Shown here: one piece after another, positions 48,640-59,959 of the stretch
Position numbering within the stretch: position 1 is the stretch's first letter
How the letters are laid out: each line of letters starts with the position of its first letter
Assembly: GCA_035235625.1 (NCBI GenBank)
Contig: CP141142.1
Span: forward strand, 40,155,644 to 40,219,643
DNA from: Saururus chinensis
Taxonomy: Eukaryota; Streptophyta; Magnoliopsida; Piperales; Saururaceae
Length of the DNA stretch: 64,000 bases
Direction: 5' to 3'
The notes under the pieces: model-generated
Told to the model about the DNA's origin: nothing
Databases searched by the model: none
Seen by the model: the letters and a program-made list of their open reading frames with translations, nothing else
Program-made: the position numbers and the translations under genes

Positions 48640-48845
48640 TCTATATTCTCTATATATTTCGTATTTATTGTTATATTTAAAAAATTTATTAAGTACTAAA
48701 ACCTACATTAAAAAGAGAGGAAAATAAACATATCATACTCTTTTTAAGTACTTAATTATTTAAATTAAATAAATTAAATTAAGTTATTAATATATAATAA
48801 TTTTTTTTAAAATAAAATTATTAATTTAAGATAAAGGAACTAATA
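48640..48845. mobile_element. Stowaway-like MITE (degraded)
   Basis: AT-rich block with CATACTCTTTTTAAGTACTT and TTATTAATTTAAGATAAAGG, matching neighbouring copies. The terminal repeats are poorly kept. Confidence 0.45.
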
Positions 48846-49114
48846 TATAGTATATAATATATACTCCAACATTGTCTTCATTTCCTATGATTTCCTATGA
48901 TGACAGTGATAATCTTTTAGAATTTAGATCAGTTCTGTGTGTACTACCCACCCATTGTGGTGGGAGTGCCCAATCAATGCATGCAAATCTCTCAATGCAT
49001 GCGAATCTCTCCCACAACTTGTAGTGGTGCACACCCAACCCATCTTTTCTATCTTCATGTATATAATATGGGTGGCATGACACTCTAAAAATGATTGCAA
49101 AAAAGGTTGCAAAC

Positions 49115-52100
49115 TGTAATATTTGAGAATTTTTTAAATTTTTGAAGTTAGCAACATGAAATTAAGGTATAAGACCCCTTAATCTTCTCATGGGAATAAC
49201 TTAATTATCAGTTGGAAGTAGTAGCTAAAATATATATGGATGAAAAATAGATAGAAAGAGCTTCGAAACACCACAAAAAATGCGCAAATCGAAGTCCGGA
49301 TGAGGGAGATACGACTATTGAAAGTTGAATGTATAGTATAGGGCTCATTTACCAGATTTAAATGTGCAGCTGGGCCATTTAAGTTGTTTTGTGGGCCCAA
49401 TTATTTACTGTTCCAAAATTGGGTTTTTAGGGTTTAATTTCTCATAGGATTAGGAACTCTAATCTCATACCTATAAAAATAGAGAATTAGGGCTTTTTGG
49501 GGGAGCTTTTTAGGGGGAGGACAAACCGCCACTAGAATTTTCTGGTAAATTTTCGGTGAGGCGTTGGCGACGATGGATCGACGACAACTCGGCCTTCAAG
49601 GTAGGATCCTTGTTTATAAACTATGTTGTGGAAAGATGCTTAGGTTTTTGCTTAAAAGTAGTACGTCATTAAAAACTTTTTGGATGAACTATGAGAGAAT
49701 GGTTTGTGTACTTCGATTTCTTATGCGGGGCGAGGAGATGGGTGTGTTTCTTTTTATTTCGTCGATGCATGCTAATGTGTTACATAAGTATATATCTTAG
49801 AGTTAGTTCTGTAAAGGCTAAACGTTCCCTCTGGCGCAGTGTGGCCGTATTGTAAGGGCACTGTTAACAACGGGAGGACTCTTTACAGACGCCGGAGTGG
49901 AAGAAAATAGGTTAGGAAGGTTCGAGTTCGGACATGGTCGGGGAGGAACCTCCTCGGCCAGAAACCGTCAGTGGCCGAAATTCCATGACTCTGGTTGAAT
50001 CTTCCCGCCACCATAGCCAATAGATAAAGGCGGCCGGTGACTGCTGCAAGCATTAATCTACATTGAGGGAGGACTGGAGGATTGGAACAAGAACCGATGG
50101 AGGTTCGGCGTCCTTGGGACTGCCGGATGGACCAAAGAATAGAGCATTGGAAGCTCTATTTCTTTTTTTGTCCGGGCGTGGGAGACAATGGAGGCAGCGG
50201 GGCAGCTAACCCTGGGTCTCCGGTATGAGTTTTCTAGGAATACCCAGGGACGGCAGAGAGAAATACCGGCAGTCCTGGGTGTCCGGACGACCGGTGGTCC
50301 TTAGGTCGCAGCCTTCTCCTCACTGGGCACCTTGGCGAGGAGGCAGCTGAACTCCAACGTTGAGGAGTGAATGGTTGAGTAGGTCAAAAGCTTGTGGGAA
50401 GGCAACAAAAATTGTGCTGTCCCAACGCCAGGGCAGGAGGGCCAGCGGTGACTCGCCGGCCTCACCTCTTGCTCTGGTCTATGTGGAAAAGATGGCGACT
50501 TTGGCCCTTGCCGGCCACCGAGCGGCGGCGGGGGCTAGGCCCATTGTGATTGCCACCTGGCAGCGATCCGATGGACCCTAGCTCATCGGCCGGCAGTGGT
50601 GGAAAGCGGTAGCACCATCAGAGAAAAATACGCCTCTGGCCGGATGCGGGAAGACAACCCGCATTGCGGGTTGTCGACCCAAACCGACCGGGTCTGGGTC
50701 AGTTTAAAAAAAAAGAGAAATAAATGAGGGATGTGAACTGGGTCCGGTTCAGGGGGATAAATAAGTCAAACAAATCTTAGAAAATTACTCATCGACCGGG
50801 AGAGGTGTGGGATTGTTCTGACTGAGTTTGAGGCCTGTAAAAAATTCCAGAGTCCCTAAAATGACCTTTTTACCCCTGGTAGTTAAATCATCGTGTGAGA
50901 ACCATTTGCCCAACTTCGGGGCCCCGGTTCAGGGGCCTAGGAGTTTATTACAAATTGGGAAAATTCTCAGTGAGAGTCCAATTGGTTACCAAATTATAGT
51001 CCAAATCTCTTAGTGAAGAAAATTCCCAGTGACCGGTTAATTGACCCTTTTGCCCTTAGAGTTTATAGTAAACCGTTAAGTAAACCTGGGTCGGTTAAAG
51101 GGGTTCATGACCCCGTTACACACCAAAAAAATTACACAGAGTCCATGAAGGCCAATAGTACCCTTGGTTTTAATTTTAGAACTATTGGATGTCATTAAGT
51201 CCTTAAACCAAATGACAGAAATACCCTTTGAGTGGATCCGCCCACATTTGTGTGAATGGAAGCGCATGTCAGTTTGAAAGTGGAACCTCCAGAGAGGATT
51301 ATGATATAAAATAAATAAAAGGGTTGTGAGATGACCTAATGACTTAAGGGAGGGTAGAATACCCCCTAAGTAGTAAAATTACCCTAATGCCCTTAAGGGG
51401 CAATATATTTTATTTTTGTCAAAACGAATAACCTAGTTAATCAAGAGTTAAAGTACCCTATAAATGACTTCAAAAGGAAGGAGTGTGATCGCTAAGTGAC
51501 ATGAAGACCTTGACATGTCACAGTGTCACGGGAAACCAATGGAAAATCATAATTCTCAGGGTTTAGGGTAGTGTATTGCATGTGTCTGTAACACAGCGCA
51601 GAAATCCACTAGGGCATTATATACGTCACTCATAGAATATGTTAATTTAAATATCGGGCTTGAGTTCTCTGAGCCCTAGCCTTGTAAATGAATGCAATGG
51701 GCCTCCATTTATTATTTATACGTTTGAATGATTGCATGATTATTTATGTTGATGCATGCTTGTGATATTGATGCATTGATTTATATCAGTAACTTAAGAT
51801 TAATGAAGATTAATCAAGAGACATGGGTTGTTGTTGGTTTGAGGGGAGAACATTTAATCAAGATAATGACTAAAATGCCCTCTTTAGGGTTGGGATTAAT
51901 TCATGGAGTAAACGGGGCCTTGACATAGAATTTGACCTTGGTTAATGAACCGAGGGTGATTTTGGGATGTTATATGAGTCATAGCTCAGTGGATGAGCTA
52001 TTTTGTGGGCCAATTTACAAGGTGAAGAGGATTCACATGGTTGAGTGGTTACTTGACTGGATGAAAATAATTTAGTCTAAGTTTTAGATATTTGGGGGAG

Positions 52101-53184
52101 TCAATGGTCATAAAAACCTAAGGCTTCTATTAATACATTAGTAATGTCATAGAAGACATTTTGTCCCAGCGTTAGGAAGGTGGAGATTGCAATATGCTTC
52201 TTCATCGTCACGATGGTTTGGGTATTGACCAAAGGGTCTTTACCGCGGGTCTTCCGCAGGTCTTCTTAGGACTATTTAGTACGTACAAAAAGCAAAATTA
52301 CATGAGCATCATGAAAAGCTTGTGTTTCTTGCCAATCTGTGTCCATGAGCATAGTTGGGATCATCTTCCCCAGATTCGTGGCAAGCTATTGAGAACCCTG
52401 GGGATTTGGGTCAAGCTATTGTTAAGCAATCTACTCCAAGGTTGGAGTACTTTGTTTGGGATTTCTCAAGGGGCGAGTCATCTCCGAGTTACAGATTTTA
52501 TAATATTAATTATCAAACAAGGGACGTGAGATAATTAATAACAATGTTTGATATTACTTGTTAATTAGATAAGTGGAACAGTTAAATGACTTACTAAAAT
52601 GTAGGTTAAAAATATCTAAGCATTGCATGAGTGATGTTATGCTTCTTAGGATAGAATAGTTTCTAGGCAGAACTACGTATGGATCCGATCTTGTTAGAAA
52701 CATTGGAGATGTTGTCTGATGAGTACGTAGGCAACTAACATCGGGTGATGTTGGCCCGATCTGAAAAATATTAATAAAACTTTTTGTCCTTTGGAAGCTA
52801 TTTTTTTGTAGGCGGAGATGCTCCATTATGGTTGTGGTTGTTGTTTGGTTTGCTTTGTTGCAGATTCTCCAGGCGACGACAAGCAAGACGAAAGCATGCA
52901 AGTACAGGAGGTTTTTGCGTTTCTGCAACTTTGGTATGTAAGTGTACCTTAAGCGTGAGAGTCAACTTGTTATTTATTTTTAGACAGGTAACAGACTTGT
53001 ACTTAGATGGATGAGCTGGTTTTTATGCATTTTCCGATGTTAAATAATATCATATGATTTGATATTCGTATTTATGAACCCCAGTTATCACGACCTGGAT
53101 ATTTAATAGAAGGGTTTGTTTTGTATTTTTTTTTAAAATTTCACTACTTACTGTTCGTACTATTTAAAAATCCGAGTCGTGACA
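49115..53184 (+). mobile_element. Solo LTR 1 (4070 bp, large-LTR family)
   Basis: It starts TGTAATATTTGAG and ends CGAGTCGTGACA. The 5-bp flank CAAAC is perfect on both sides (49110-49114 and 53185-53189). No primer-binding site, interior genes or second LTR lie between the flanks, so this is a solo LTR left by LTR-LTR recombination. It is homologous to 55912-59224 over both outer parts (GAGCTTCGAAA, GTCCGGATGAGGGAGA, and near the end AACATTGGAGATGTTGTCTG). The middle (about 49800-50600) is longer than in the other copy. LTRs this long occur in some Ty3/gypsy lineages such as Tekay/Del; that assignment is inference. Confidence 0.9.
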
Positions 53185-53661
53185 CAAACTTTTTTGTATC
53201 AACTTGAATAACACAATTTTTAAGGCATATATTAAACTTGCCCTTATCAAGGATTGTTTATAAGGCATAACCATGTAAATTGGGTTATAGCACATCCTGA
53301 TTATGTATGTAGTATACTCTCTTTGTCCCAAAGTAAATATCCTAGTTGGTTTTTTAAAATTATAAATTAATTTTAATTTATTTAAAAAAATTAAATAAGA
53401 CACTTATTCGAAGACAAACCAAGTATTTTTCAAGTCGATAAGACATCCTCGTATATTTATATAATTAAGATGAACCGGGCACTACACCTATCAAACCAAG
53501 ATTTGACAGTAGGTTCCAAGTCAGGGAAACAGTGATTGATTCATACCGGCTTGCTCTTTTATTTGATGCCACCATTAAATCTGTCAACTCATATTAACTG
53601 TCTTTCAATATATTCTTTATGTTGTCTTCTTTATTATTTCCATGACCATCTTAATTTAATT

Positions 53662-53889
53662 TAAGAAGAGTTTTTAATATTTCATTTTGACAATAAGCCC
53701 CACTTAAGAAATGCATGAGAACCTTTAATAATTAAGATCGGTTGCATACATACTAGCGTATACAAGTGCCAATATCACTAATATTAATGTACAATAATAT
53801 ATGTATTATTGATCTTATAGATAAAAGGCTCTCATATATTTCTTATGTTAGGCTTATTGTTAAAGTGGAGCCTTAAAAATGCATCCCTT
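53662..53889. mobile_element. Foldback MITE (GAAGAG family, diverged)
   Basis: The left arm (GAAGAGTTTTTAATATTTCA, TGACAATAAGCCCCACTTAA) and the right arm (read inward: AACAATAAGCCTAACATAAG) are inverted repeats. The core TACATACTAGCGTATAC matches the family centre. Confidence 0.65.
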
Positions 53890-54089
53890 AATTGCCTTCT
53901 CCATGTCAGCTGGGGTAGAAACATGTTACTAAAAACTAGAATCAACAAGTTCTTTTTAGATCCCCTTTTCAAGCGTGTCCGTACTATCTTAGGTTATAGC
54001 ACGTTAGACGTGATATTGCAAGTTTTCCTCCATCTCCAGATCAATTTTAATTAGTGGGTAAGTAATAATTTGATGCAACCCTGTTCATC

Positions 54090-54385
54090 TTCCCACTCAA
54101 AAACAAACCATCAACTAGATTGGCAGTTGCATAATGTTTTGTGGGCAGGAATTGACTAGCTCTAATAGTGTATAAAGCATGGTCAACAGATGAATTTAGT
54201 CCCGCCAGTTACAGCCTTCACCAAATTGCTGCTGAAGATGCCCTAGTCATCTGATAAATTACATTTATTACATGGATCTCCATAATCTTTGCTCTGAATA
54301 TCTTACCAGTCATCCTGACTCATTCTCATCAAACATTTTTCCTAATCAGTGGTTTGTTTTTCAGTTGATAATATCCTTCGAATTT
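54090..54385. repeat. Segment B' of an old local duplication
   Basis: Shares ordered words with 43740-44050: ATTGGCAGTT, ATGTTTTGTGGGCA, ACCTTCACCAAATTGC-type, GTCATCCTGACT, TTTTCCTAATC and CAGTTGATAA. Both copies are non-coding. Confidence 0.6.
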
Positions 54386-54448
54386 ATGTTGAAATTTGAT
54401 TATAAAGGAACGACAACCATCCGTGAAACGTGTAGCCATGCAAGTGAT

Positions 54449-54558
54449 ATATTCCCTCTTTCCCACATTAATAATTTTATTTAATTTTTTTTAAAAAATT
54501 AAAATTAAATTATTTTAAAAAATTAAATAGATCTATTAATATAAAACAGGGGGAGTAT
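54449..54558. mobile_element. Short Stowaway-like MITE
   Basis: TATTCCCTCTTTCCCACATT at the left and ATAAAACAGGGGGAGTATA at the right form inverted ends. About 110 bases. Confidence 0.65.
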
Positions 54559-55385
54559 ATGATTAAACCCAACTATTATGCTTTCTAGCAGTTATTGAGC
54601 AATGTTGTGCCGATGATCTTAATATGCATCTACAATTTGCGAGCTGGTTTTTCTGTGGGGTGAGCCAACATAGGTTTTAATTAGTGTTTACCTTAGCAAA
54701 AACAGGCTTTAAGCTAACGGAATTAATACAGACGCAACGGTATCTGATACGAATACAAGATGACCTGCCCCTTCTAGTGTAGTGCTAATTAAGGACTCGG
54801 ATACCCCATTATTTTAAGAGTAAAAAAAATGCAAGCTAACTGCATTACGCATGAAGTGTGTATGAGGCATAAATCAGGTGCATAGTTTCCTACTAGCTGA
54901 CCCCCTTATTGGCTTTATTTTTGGGTTATGTATACCTATTTTTCCCTTAGTCGGGCAGGGGCTATTTGGGAGACATCGGAGATGGAGGAGAATTTTTTTT
55001 TCTTTTGAGGGGGAAAGTCTATTTTTCTTCTATAGCGCCTCCCAAATATCTTGGTAGGAAAGGCCAAAAGCTAGCTCACAAGACAACCATTCCGGCATCA
55101 TCCGAACAAGTGATGTTACTGAAACTTAACCTTCAGCTTATGGATTGATGGGTGATGGAATTAGAGGATGTATTTATCTCTTCTTGAGGATCATCTTCTT
55201 CCCCGGTTTGATGGTTTTTACATGAACGTAGTGGTGTCCTAAATCAGAAGGGATGAGCCCAATAAGTCAGGATTCCAACCGAAGTGGACCATGTGGAAGA
55301 GGAAAACGATTGTATGTAATCAATGTTTGCCACCCTGGTCCATCTAAGACCAAAAGAACAAATATATAAGACATGTTTAGGGACG

Positions 55386-55554
55386 AGAAGAGTTTTTAAT
55401 GTTTCACTTTTAAAATGTACAAGAACCCTTCGTTTAGGAAAGTAATGGCGCACAATGTGTACCAAATGTGTGAGCCACTAGTTTAGTATCAAACACTTAT
55501 AGAGATTTCTTACGTTGAACTCATGGTCAAGAGGGAAACACGAAAACTCTTCCC
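55386..55554. mobile_element. Foldback MITE (GAAGAG family)
   Basis: It begins GAAGAGTTTTTAATGTTTCA and ends GAAACACGAAAACTCTTCCC. The inner GCGCACAATGTGTACC block resembles the core of the 310-534 element. Confidence 0.55.
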
Positions 55555-55750
55555 TGGCTGGACAGTCCAAAAGAGAAGGCTATTGTGTCTATGCAATCAT
55601 AAGTGATAGATCAACTTTGGAAATTGGAAGTTGCATGTTGCAGCGAATAATTTAAATCTTATAAAGTTTGAAAAGCCGAAGCCTAAATGCCCAGCCCATA
55701 ATTTAAATCTTATAAAGTTTGATAAGCCGAAGCCTAAAGTTTAAAAATGA

Positions 55751-55858
55751 TTCTCTCTTTGTCTCATATTAATAATTTTATTTAATTTTTTAAATAAATT
55801 AATTTTAATTAATTTTAAAAAATTAAATTAAATTATTAATGTGTAAGAAGGGAGTGTA
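55751..55858. mobile_element. Short Stowaway-like MITE
   Basis: It begins ATTCTCTCTTTGTCTCATAT and ends TATTAATGTGTAAGAAGGGA, immediately before solo LTR 2. About 108 bases. Confidence 0.55.
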
Positions 55859-55911
55859 GAATTAGGGGCTTTAGATTGGAAGAACTGAATGATGACGCTG
55901 AAGTCTGAACT

Positions 55912-58900
55912 TGTAATATCCCTAATTTTCCTGGGTTTCGAAATTTAAATACGTGGAAATTATGGTGTTTGACCCATTGATATTCTTATTAGAATAACTT
56001 TCTCCCTAGATAGAATTTGAGGCTGAAACTAATTCTATTGGAAAGTAGACGAAAAGAGCTTCGAAATGCCACCAAGAATGCGCGAATCGGAGTCCGGATG
56101 AGGGAGAAACGACCGTCTGAAGTTGAATATATCGTGTAGGACCCATTTACCCGAATTAAACGTGCAATGGGGCCGTTTAAGTCGTTTTGAGGGCCCGATT
56201 ATTTAGCATTCCGAAATTGGGTTTTTGGGACTCAATTTCTCTTGGGATTAGGGCTCCTAATCCCATGCCTATAAATAGAATTAATAAGGGCTTTTATAGG
56301 GGTCTTTTTGCCCGATTGGGGGAGCTTTTTGGCCAGTGAAGGAAAGCAAATTTTTCGGCGAAACTCCGGCGAGGCGTTGGCGGTAGTGGATTGACAACAA
56401 CTTGACCTTAGAGGTAAGATTTCGAATTGAGACGGACAAAGACGTCGTTAATTAATTTTAATAAAAGTTATGGTAATTTCTGCAAATTTCTGCAAAAACT
56501 GTTCACGTGATTAGGGAACAGTATTTTCAATGGCCGGAATCATCCTAGAAAGGGGGCCGCTGGCCCTCGCCGTGGCGACCGTGGCTCTGGCCACGGAAGC
56601 CCCGACTCCGGCAGCCTTGGCGGCGGCAGTGAAACTGCCGCTGCAAGCCGTTTGGTCGTCGCGCGAGAAAAAAAAAAAAAGAAAAACAGACAGCGAGACG
56701 CTGCCGCTGGCCGCACTGGCCGAGGCCGTGCCGGCCCAGGCCACGACGGCCCCGGACGCACCGGCCTGGGACGCGCTGGCTCCGGCCGCGTCGGCATCGC
56801 CGCCAGTTTAAAAAAAAAAAAAGACGAAAAAGGGGCCAGCTTTTTGGCCGCCGGACGGCAGCGGGACCGATCTTGTCGGTTCCGCCGTGCTCCGGCGATC
56901 CGGGGTCTGTGTGCCGCCCAAACCTCCGCCGCGGGGGTGGCGGCGCCGCCAGAGGCCGAAACGCCTCTGGCCGGACGCGGGGAAGACGACCCGCGCCGCG
57001 GGCCCTCGACCCAAACCGACCCAGTCCGGGTCGAGTTTTTTTTTTAAAAAAAAAGAAAAGAAGAGAGAAGGGAGTGAACCGGGTCCGGTTCAAGGGGCTA
57101 AAAGTGTCAAATAAATTCTATAAAAATATTCATGTATCTGGAGAGGTTTGGGATTATTTTGACCGAGTTTCAGCTTGGGGAAAAATCCCAGAGATTGTGA
57201 AATAACCTTTTTACCCCTAGTAGTTAAGTTATCGTGTGAAAATCACTTACCTGTTTTAGAGGCTCCGGTTCAAAGGCCTATGAGTTGATCTAAAAAGTAG
57301 AAAAATTCTCAGTGATAGTTTAATATGTAAACTAATTATGGGCTAAACCACTTATTGAGAAAAAAATCCCAGTGAGTGGATAATTGACCCTTTTGTCCTT
57401 AGGGTTTATAGTAAACCATTAAGCAAACCTGGGTCGGTTCAAGGGGTTCATGACCCCGTTACATGTCAAGAAAATTACACAGAGTCCATGAAGGCCAGTA
57501 GTACCCTTGAGTTGAATTTTAGACCCATTGGATATCATTAAGGCCTTAAACCAAATGACAGAACTACCCCTATACAAACTGGCCCGTATTCGCATGGATG
57601 CTATTAACAGGCCAATGTAATACCGAAACATTTTGAGAGGTTAAAGACTTACCCGAGTGCAGAGAGGACTGTATCCAATGTTAGATAATTACTCTAATGC
57701 CCTTGGGTGCATTTCGACCAGTTTAATAAAGATTTATTAAGATAACCCAAGGTGGGTTAGGGCACGAGAGCTCGAATGATTCTTATATCATTAATGAATT
57801 CTATTATTGATATTATGATATGCTTAGACCTGTGCAGTTCTTATGGTTTATGTTGTTCTTTGTTTCGATTTATGATATTGATGCTGTGATAGTAATTTAT
57901 CACAATCTTTAAATTATTGAAAGAATAATTGTTTGGGGTTTGATAGCTTTGGATTGGGCAAGAACACCTAATCAAGATAAAGACTAAAATACCTCAGAGG
58001 GTGCAGGACTAGTTCATACAGTGAATAAAGCCTTTGACCTGACGATTTGCCTTGGTTGATGAACCGATGGCATGTCTCGAGTTGTAAACCTTAGTCTAGA
58101 AGGGACTAATAGGGTTTGGGATAGTCATTCGGAATCCTGGCTTATAGATGAGCAAGATAGGGTTCAGAATGCTTTCCTGAGTTCTAGCTCTATTGAGGAG
58201 CCGCTGATTTGACCGTGAAGTTACACCTCCCCATTGGAGGGAGTTCTTTGTGAGCCGGGCTCACCGTAGATCTATTGAGGATCTTTTAGTGTACACGCAA
58301 TTAGGGTCGCTGACATCCTGCTTGGTTGGCGTCTCTGACCACTTCTGTTCAGGTGCAGTTGTGGGCCATGCCCTTCCACTCCGGTCAGGTCCTTATGGGC
58401 TAGGTTAGGAGATGGCACTTCCTGGTGGATTCCAGGGGCCTGGTGGATTCCAGGGTGTTTCTTATCATTTGTCACTTAGGTTGACATCTGATGTGTCTGT
58501 CTGTCTTTGGGGATTATACGGGAATATTAATTATCGAACAATGGTTCGAGAAATAATTAATAACATTGATTGATATTGCTTATTTAATTAGAACAAGTGG
58601 AACGATTAAAGGACTTGCATAAAATGTAGGTTGCTTGAAAATACTTAAGCATTGCATGGGTGATGCTATGCTTCTTAGTATAGTATAGTTTTTAGGCAGA
58701 ACTACGTTTGGATCCGATCTTGTTGGAAACATTGGAGATGTTGTCTGATGAGTACGTAGGCAACTAACATTGGGTGATGTTGGCCCGATCCGAATAATAG
58801 TAATAAAACCTTTTGTCCATTAGAAGCTCTTCTCCTGAAGGCGGAGATGCTCCATTGTGGTTGTGGTTGTTGTTTGGTTTGCTTTATTGCAGATTCTTCA

Positions 58901-59224
58901 GGCGACGACAAGTCAGACCAAGGCAGGCAAGCTCAAGAGGTTTCCGCATTTTTGAAACTCCGATATGTAAGTGTACCTTAAGCATGAGAGTCAACTTGTT
59001 ATTTATTTTCAGACGGGTGACAGACTTGTACTTAGATGGATGAGCTGGTCTTTATAAATTTTCAGATGTTAAATAATATCATATGATTTGATATTCGTAT
59101 TTGTGAACCCCAGTTATCATGACTTGGATATTTAATCGAAGGATTTGTTTTGTATTTAAAGAAAAAAAATTTACCTACCGTTCGTGCTATTTAAAAATGC
59201 TTTAAAAAAATCCGGGTCGTGACA
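55912..59224 (+). mobile_element. Solo LTR 2 (3313 bp, same family as solo LTR 1)
   Basis: It starts TGTAATATCCCTAATTTTCC and ends CCGGGTCGTGACA. The flank GAACT is perfect on both sides (55907-55911 and 59225-59229). No interior genes are present. It contains a GC-rich block (about 56520-57030) broken by A or T homopolymers, which produces several Ala/Pro/Arg-rich open frames on both strands; I treat these as artefacts. Homology with 49115-53184 covers both outer thirds. Confidence 0.9.
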
Positions 59225-59657
59225 GAACTAATTGGAGGAGTTAATTTAGGTAAGTTAAAATGATATATCATTAAAATGTTATTGGAATGCACTCATTGTG
59301 ATGACATTGATGCACGACTTTAACCATCGTTTTAAATTCAACCTTGCCTGATCGGACACAATCAACTTTTTGGGTTGAATAATTTATTAATTTTTTTTAT
59401 CAACTTGGAAATTAATCAATTAACCAAAATTTTATCAGGTCAGACTTGGAGAACCCTAAATGTGGCCACTATTTTGGATCATTAGCCCAGTAAAAAAAAA
59501 ACTACTCTACACCTAAGTTTGTTCATTGCACCGAGATTCTTATGTTCATTCTGTGTCTAAAATCAATAAGAACTTTAAAATATAAATATCCAAAAATAAA
59601 TAAATAACAATTTAGAATAGTTATTGATATTTTCATTATGAGCTAACCAACACTACA

Positions 59658-59731
59658 GACCGCATAGCGCAGTGGATTAGCGCGTTTGACTTCGGATCAA
59701 AAGGTCGTGGGTTCGACTCCCACTGTGGTCG
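59658..59731 (+). tRNA. trnR-UCG: tRNA-Arg (anticodon TCG)
   Basis: The 74-base cloverleaf is complete. The acceptor stem GACCGCA pairs with TGTGGTC (one G-T), the D arm is GCGC/GCGC, and the anticodon stem TTTGA/TCAAA holds loop CTTCGGA with anticodon TCG. The T arm is GTGGG/CCCAC with loop TTCGACT. The A box (TAGCGCAGTGG) and B box (GGTTCGACTCC) are intact. CAACAC just upstream resembles the plant pol III start motif, and a T6 terminator lies at 59739-59744. There is no intron, and CCA is not encoded, as expected for a nuclear gene. Confidence 0.96.
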
Positions 59732-59738
59732 CAGGAGG

Positions 59739-59744
59739 TTTTTT
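59739..59744 (+). terminator. RNA polymerase III T-run
   Basis: A run of six T residues seven bases after the tRNA-Arg discriminator base. Confidence 0.8.
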
Positions 59745-59832
59745 GTGTTTTTCTGAGTGTACCCCCGGCCTTTCAACAAGTTTGTTGCTTTGTCTCTGCT
59801 AAAAAAAATTTGTTCCTTCGCTTTTTACAGGA

Positions 59833-59952
59833 GAAACTCTTCGTGATGAAGGAGAACTTTTTTGTACAATTGAAGAGAGGCCTGTAATTCAGATTCAAAC
59901 ATCTATTTCACTGTATATATATAAAGCTGAACGTCCTGTAGAGTTCAAATAA
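59833..59952 (+). pseudogene. Orphan exon-like segment, unidentified
   Basis: After a good acceptor (CTTTTTACAG, ending 59830) one frame reads 39 residues (ETLRDEGELFCTIEERPVIQ...) to a TAA. Composition and the acceptor suggest a former terminal exon, but I see no upstream exon between it and the tRNA and do not recognise the peptide. It may be chance or a relic. Confidence 0.2.
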
Positions 59953-59959
59953 TGCCTAA

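Noticed and set aside
50360-50581. 73-residue frame in solo LTR 1
   Set aside because: Lies in the GC-rich middle of the LTR, with no similarity to Gag or Pol.
56511-57114. Several overlapping Ala/Arg/Pro-rich frames
   Set aside because: They lie inside solo LTR 2 in a GC-rich block with homopolymers; frames overlap on both strands and none resembles a retrotransposon or host protein.
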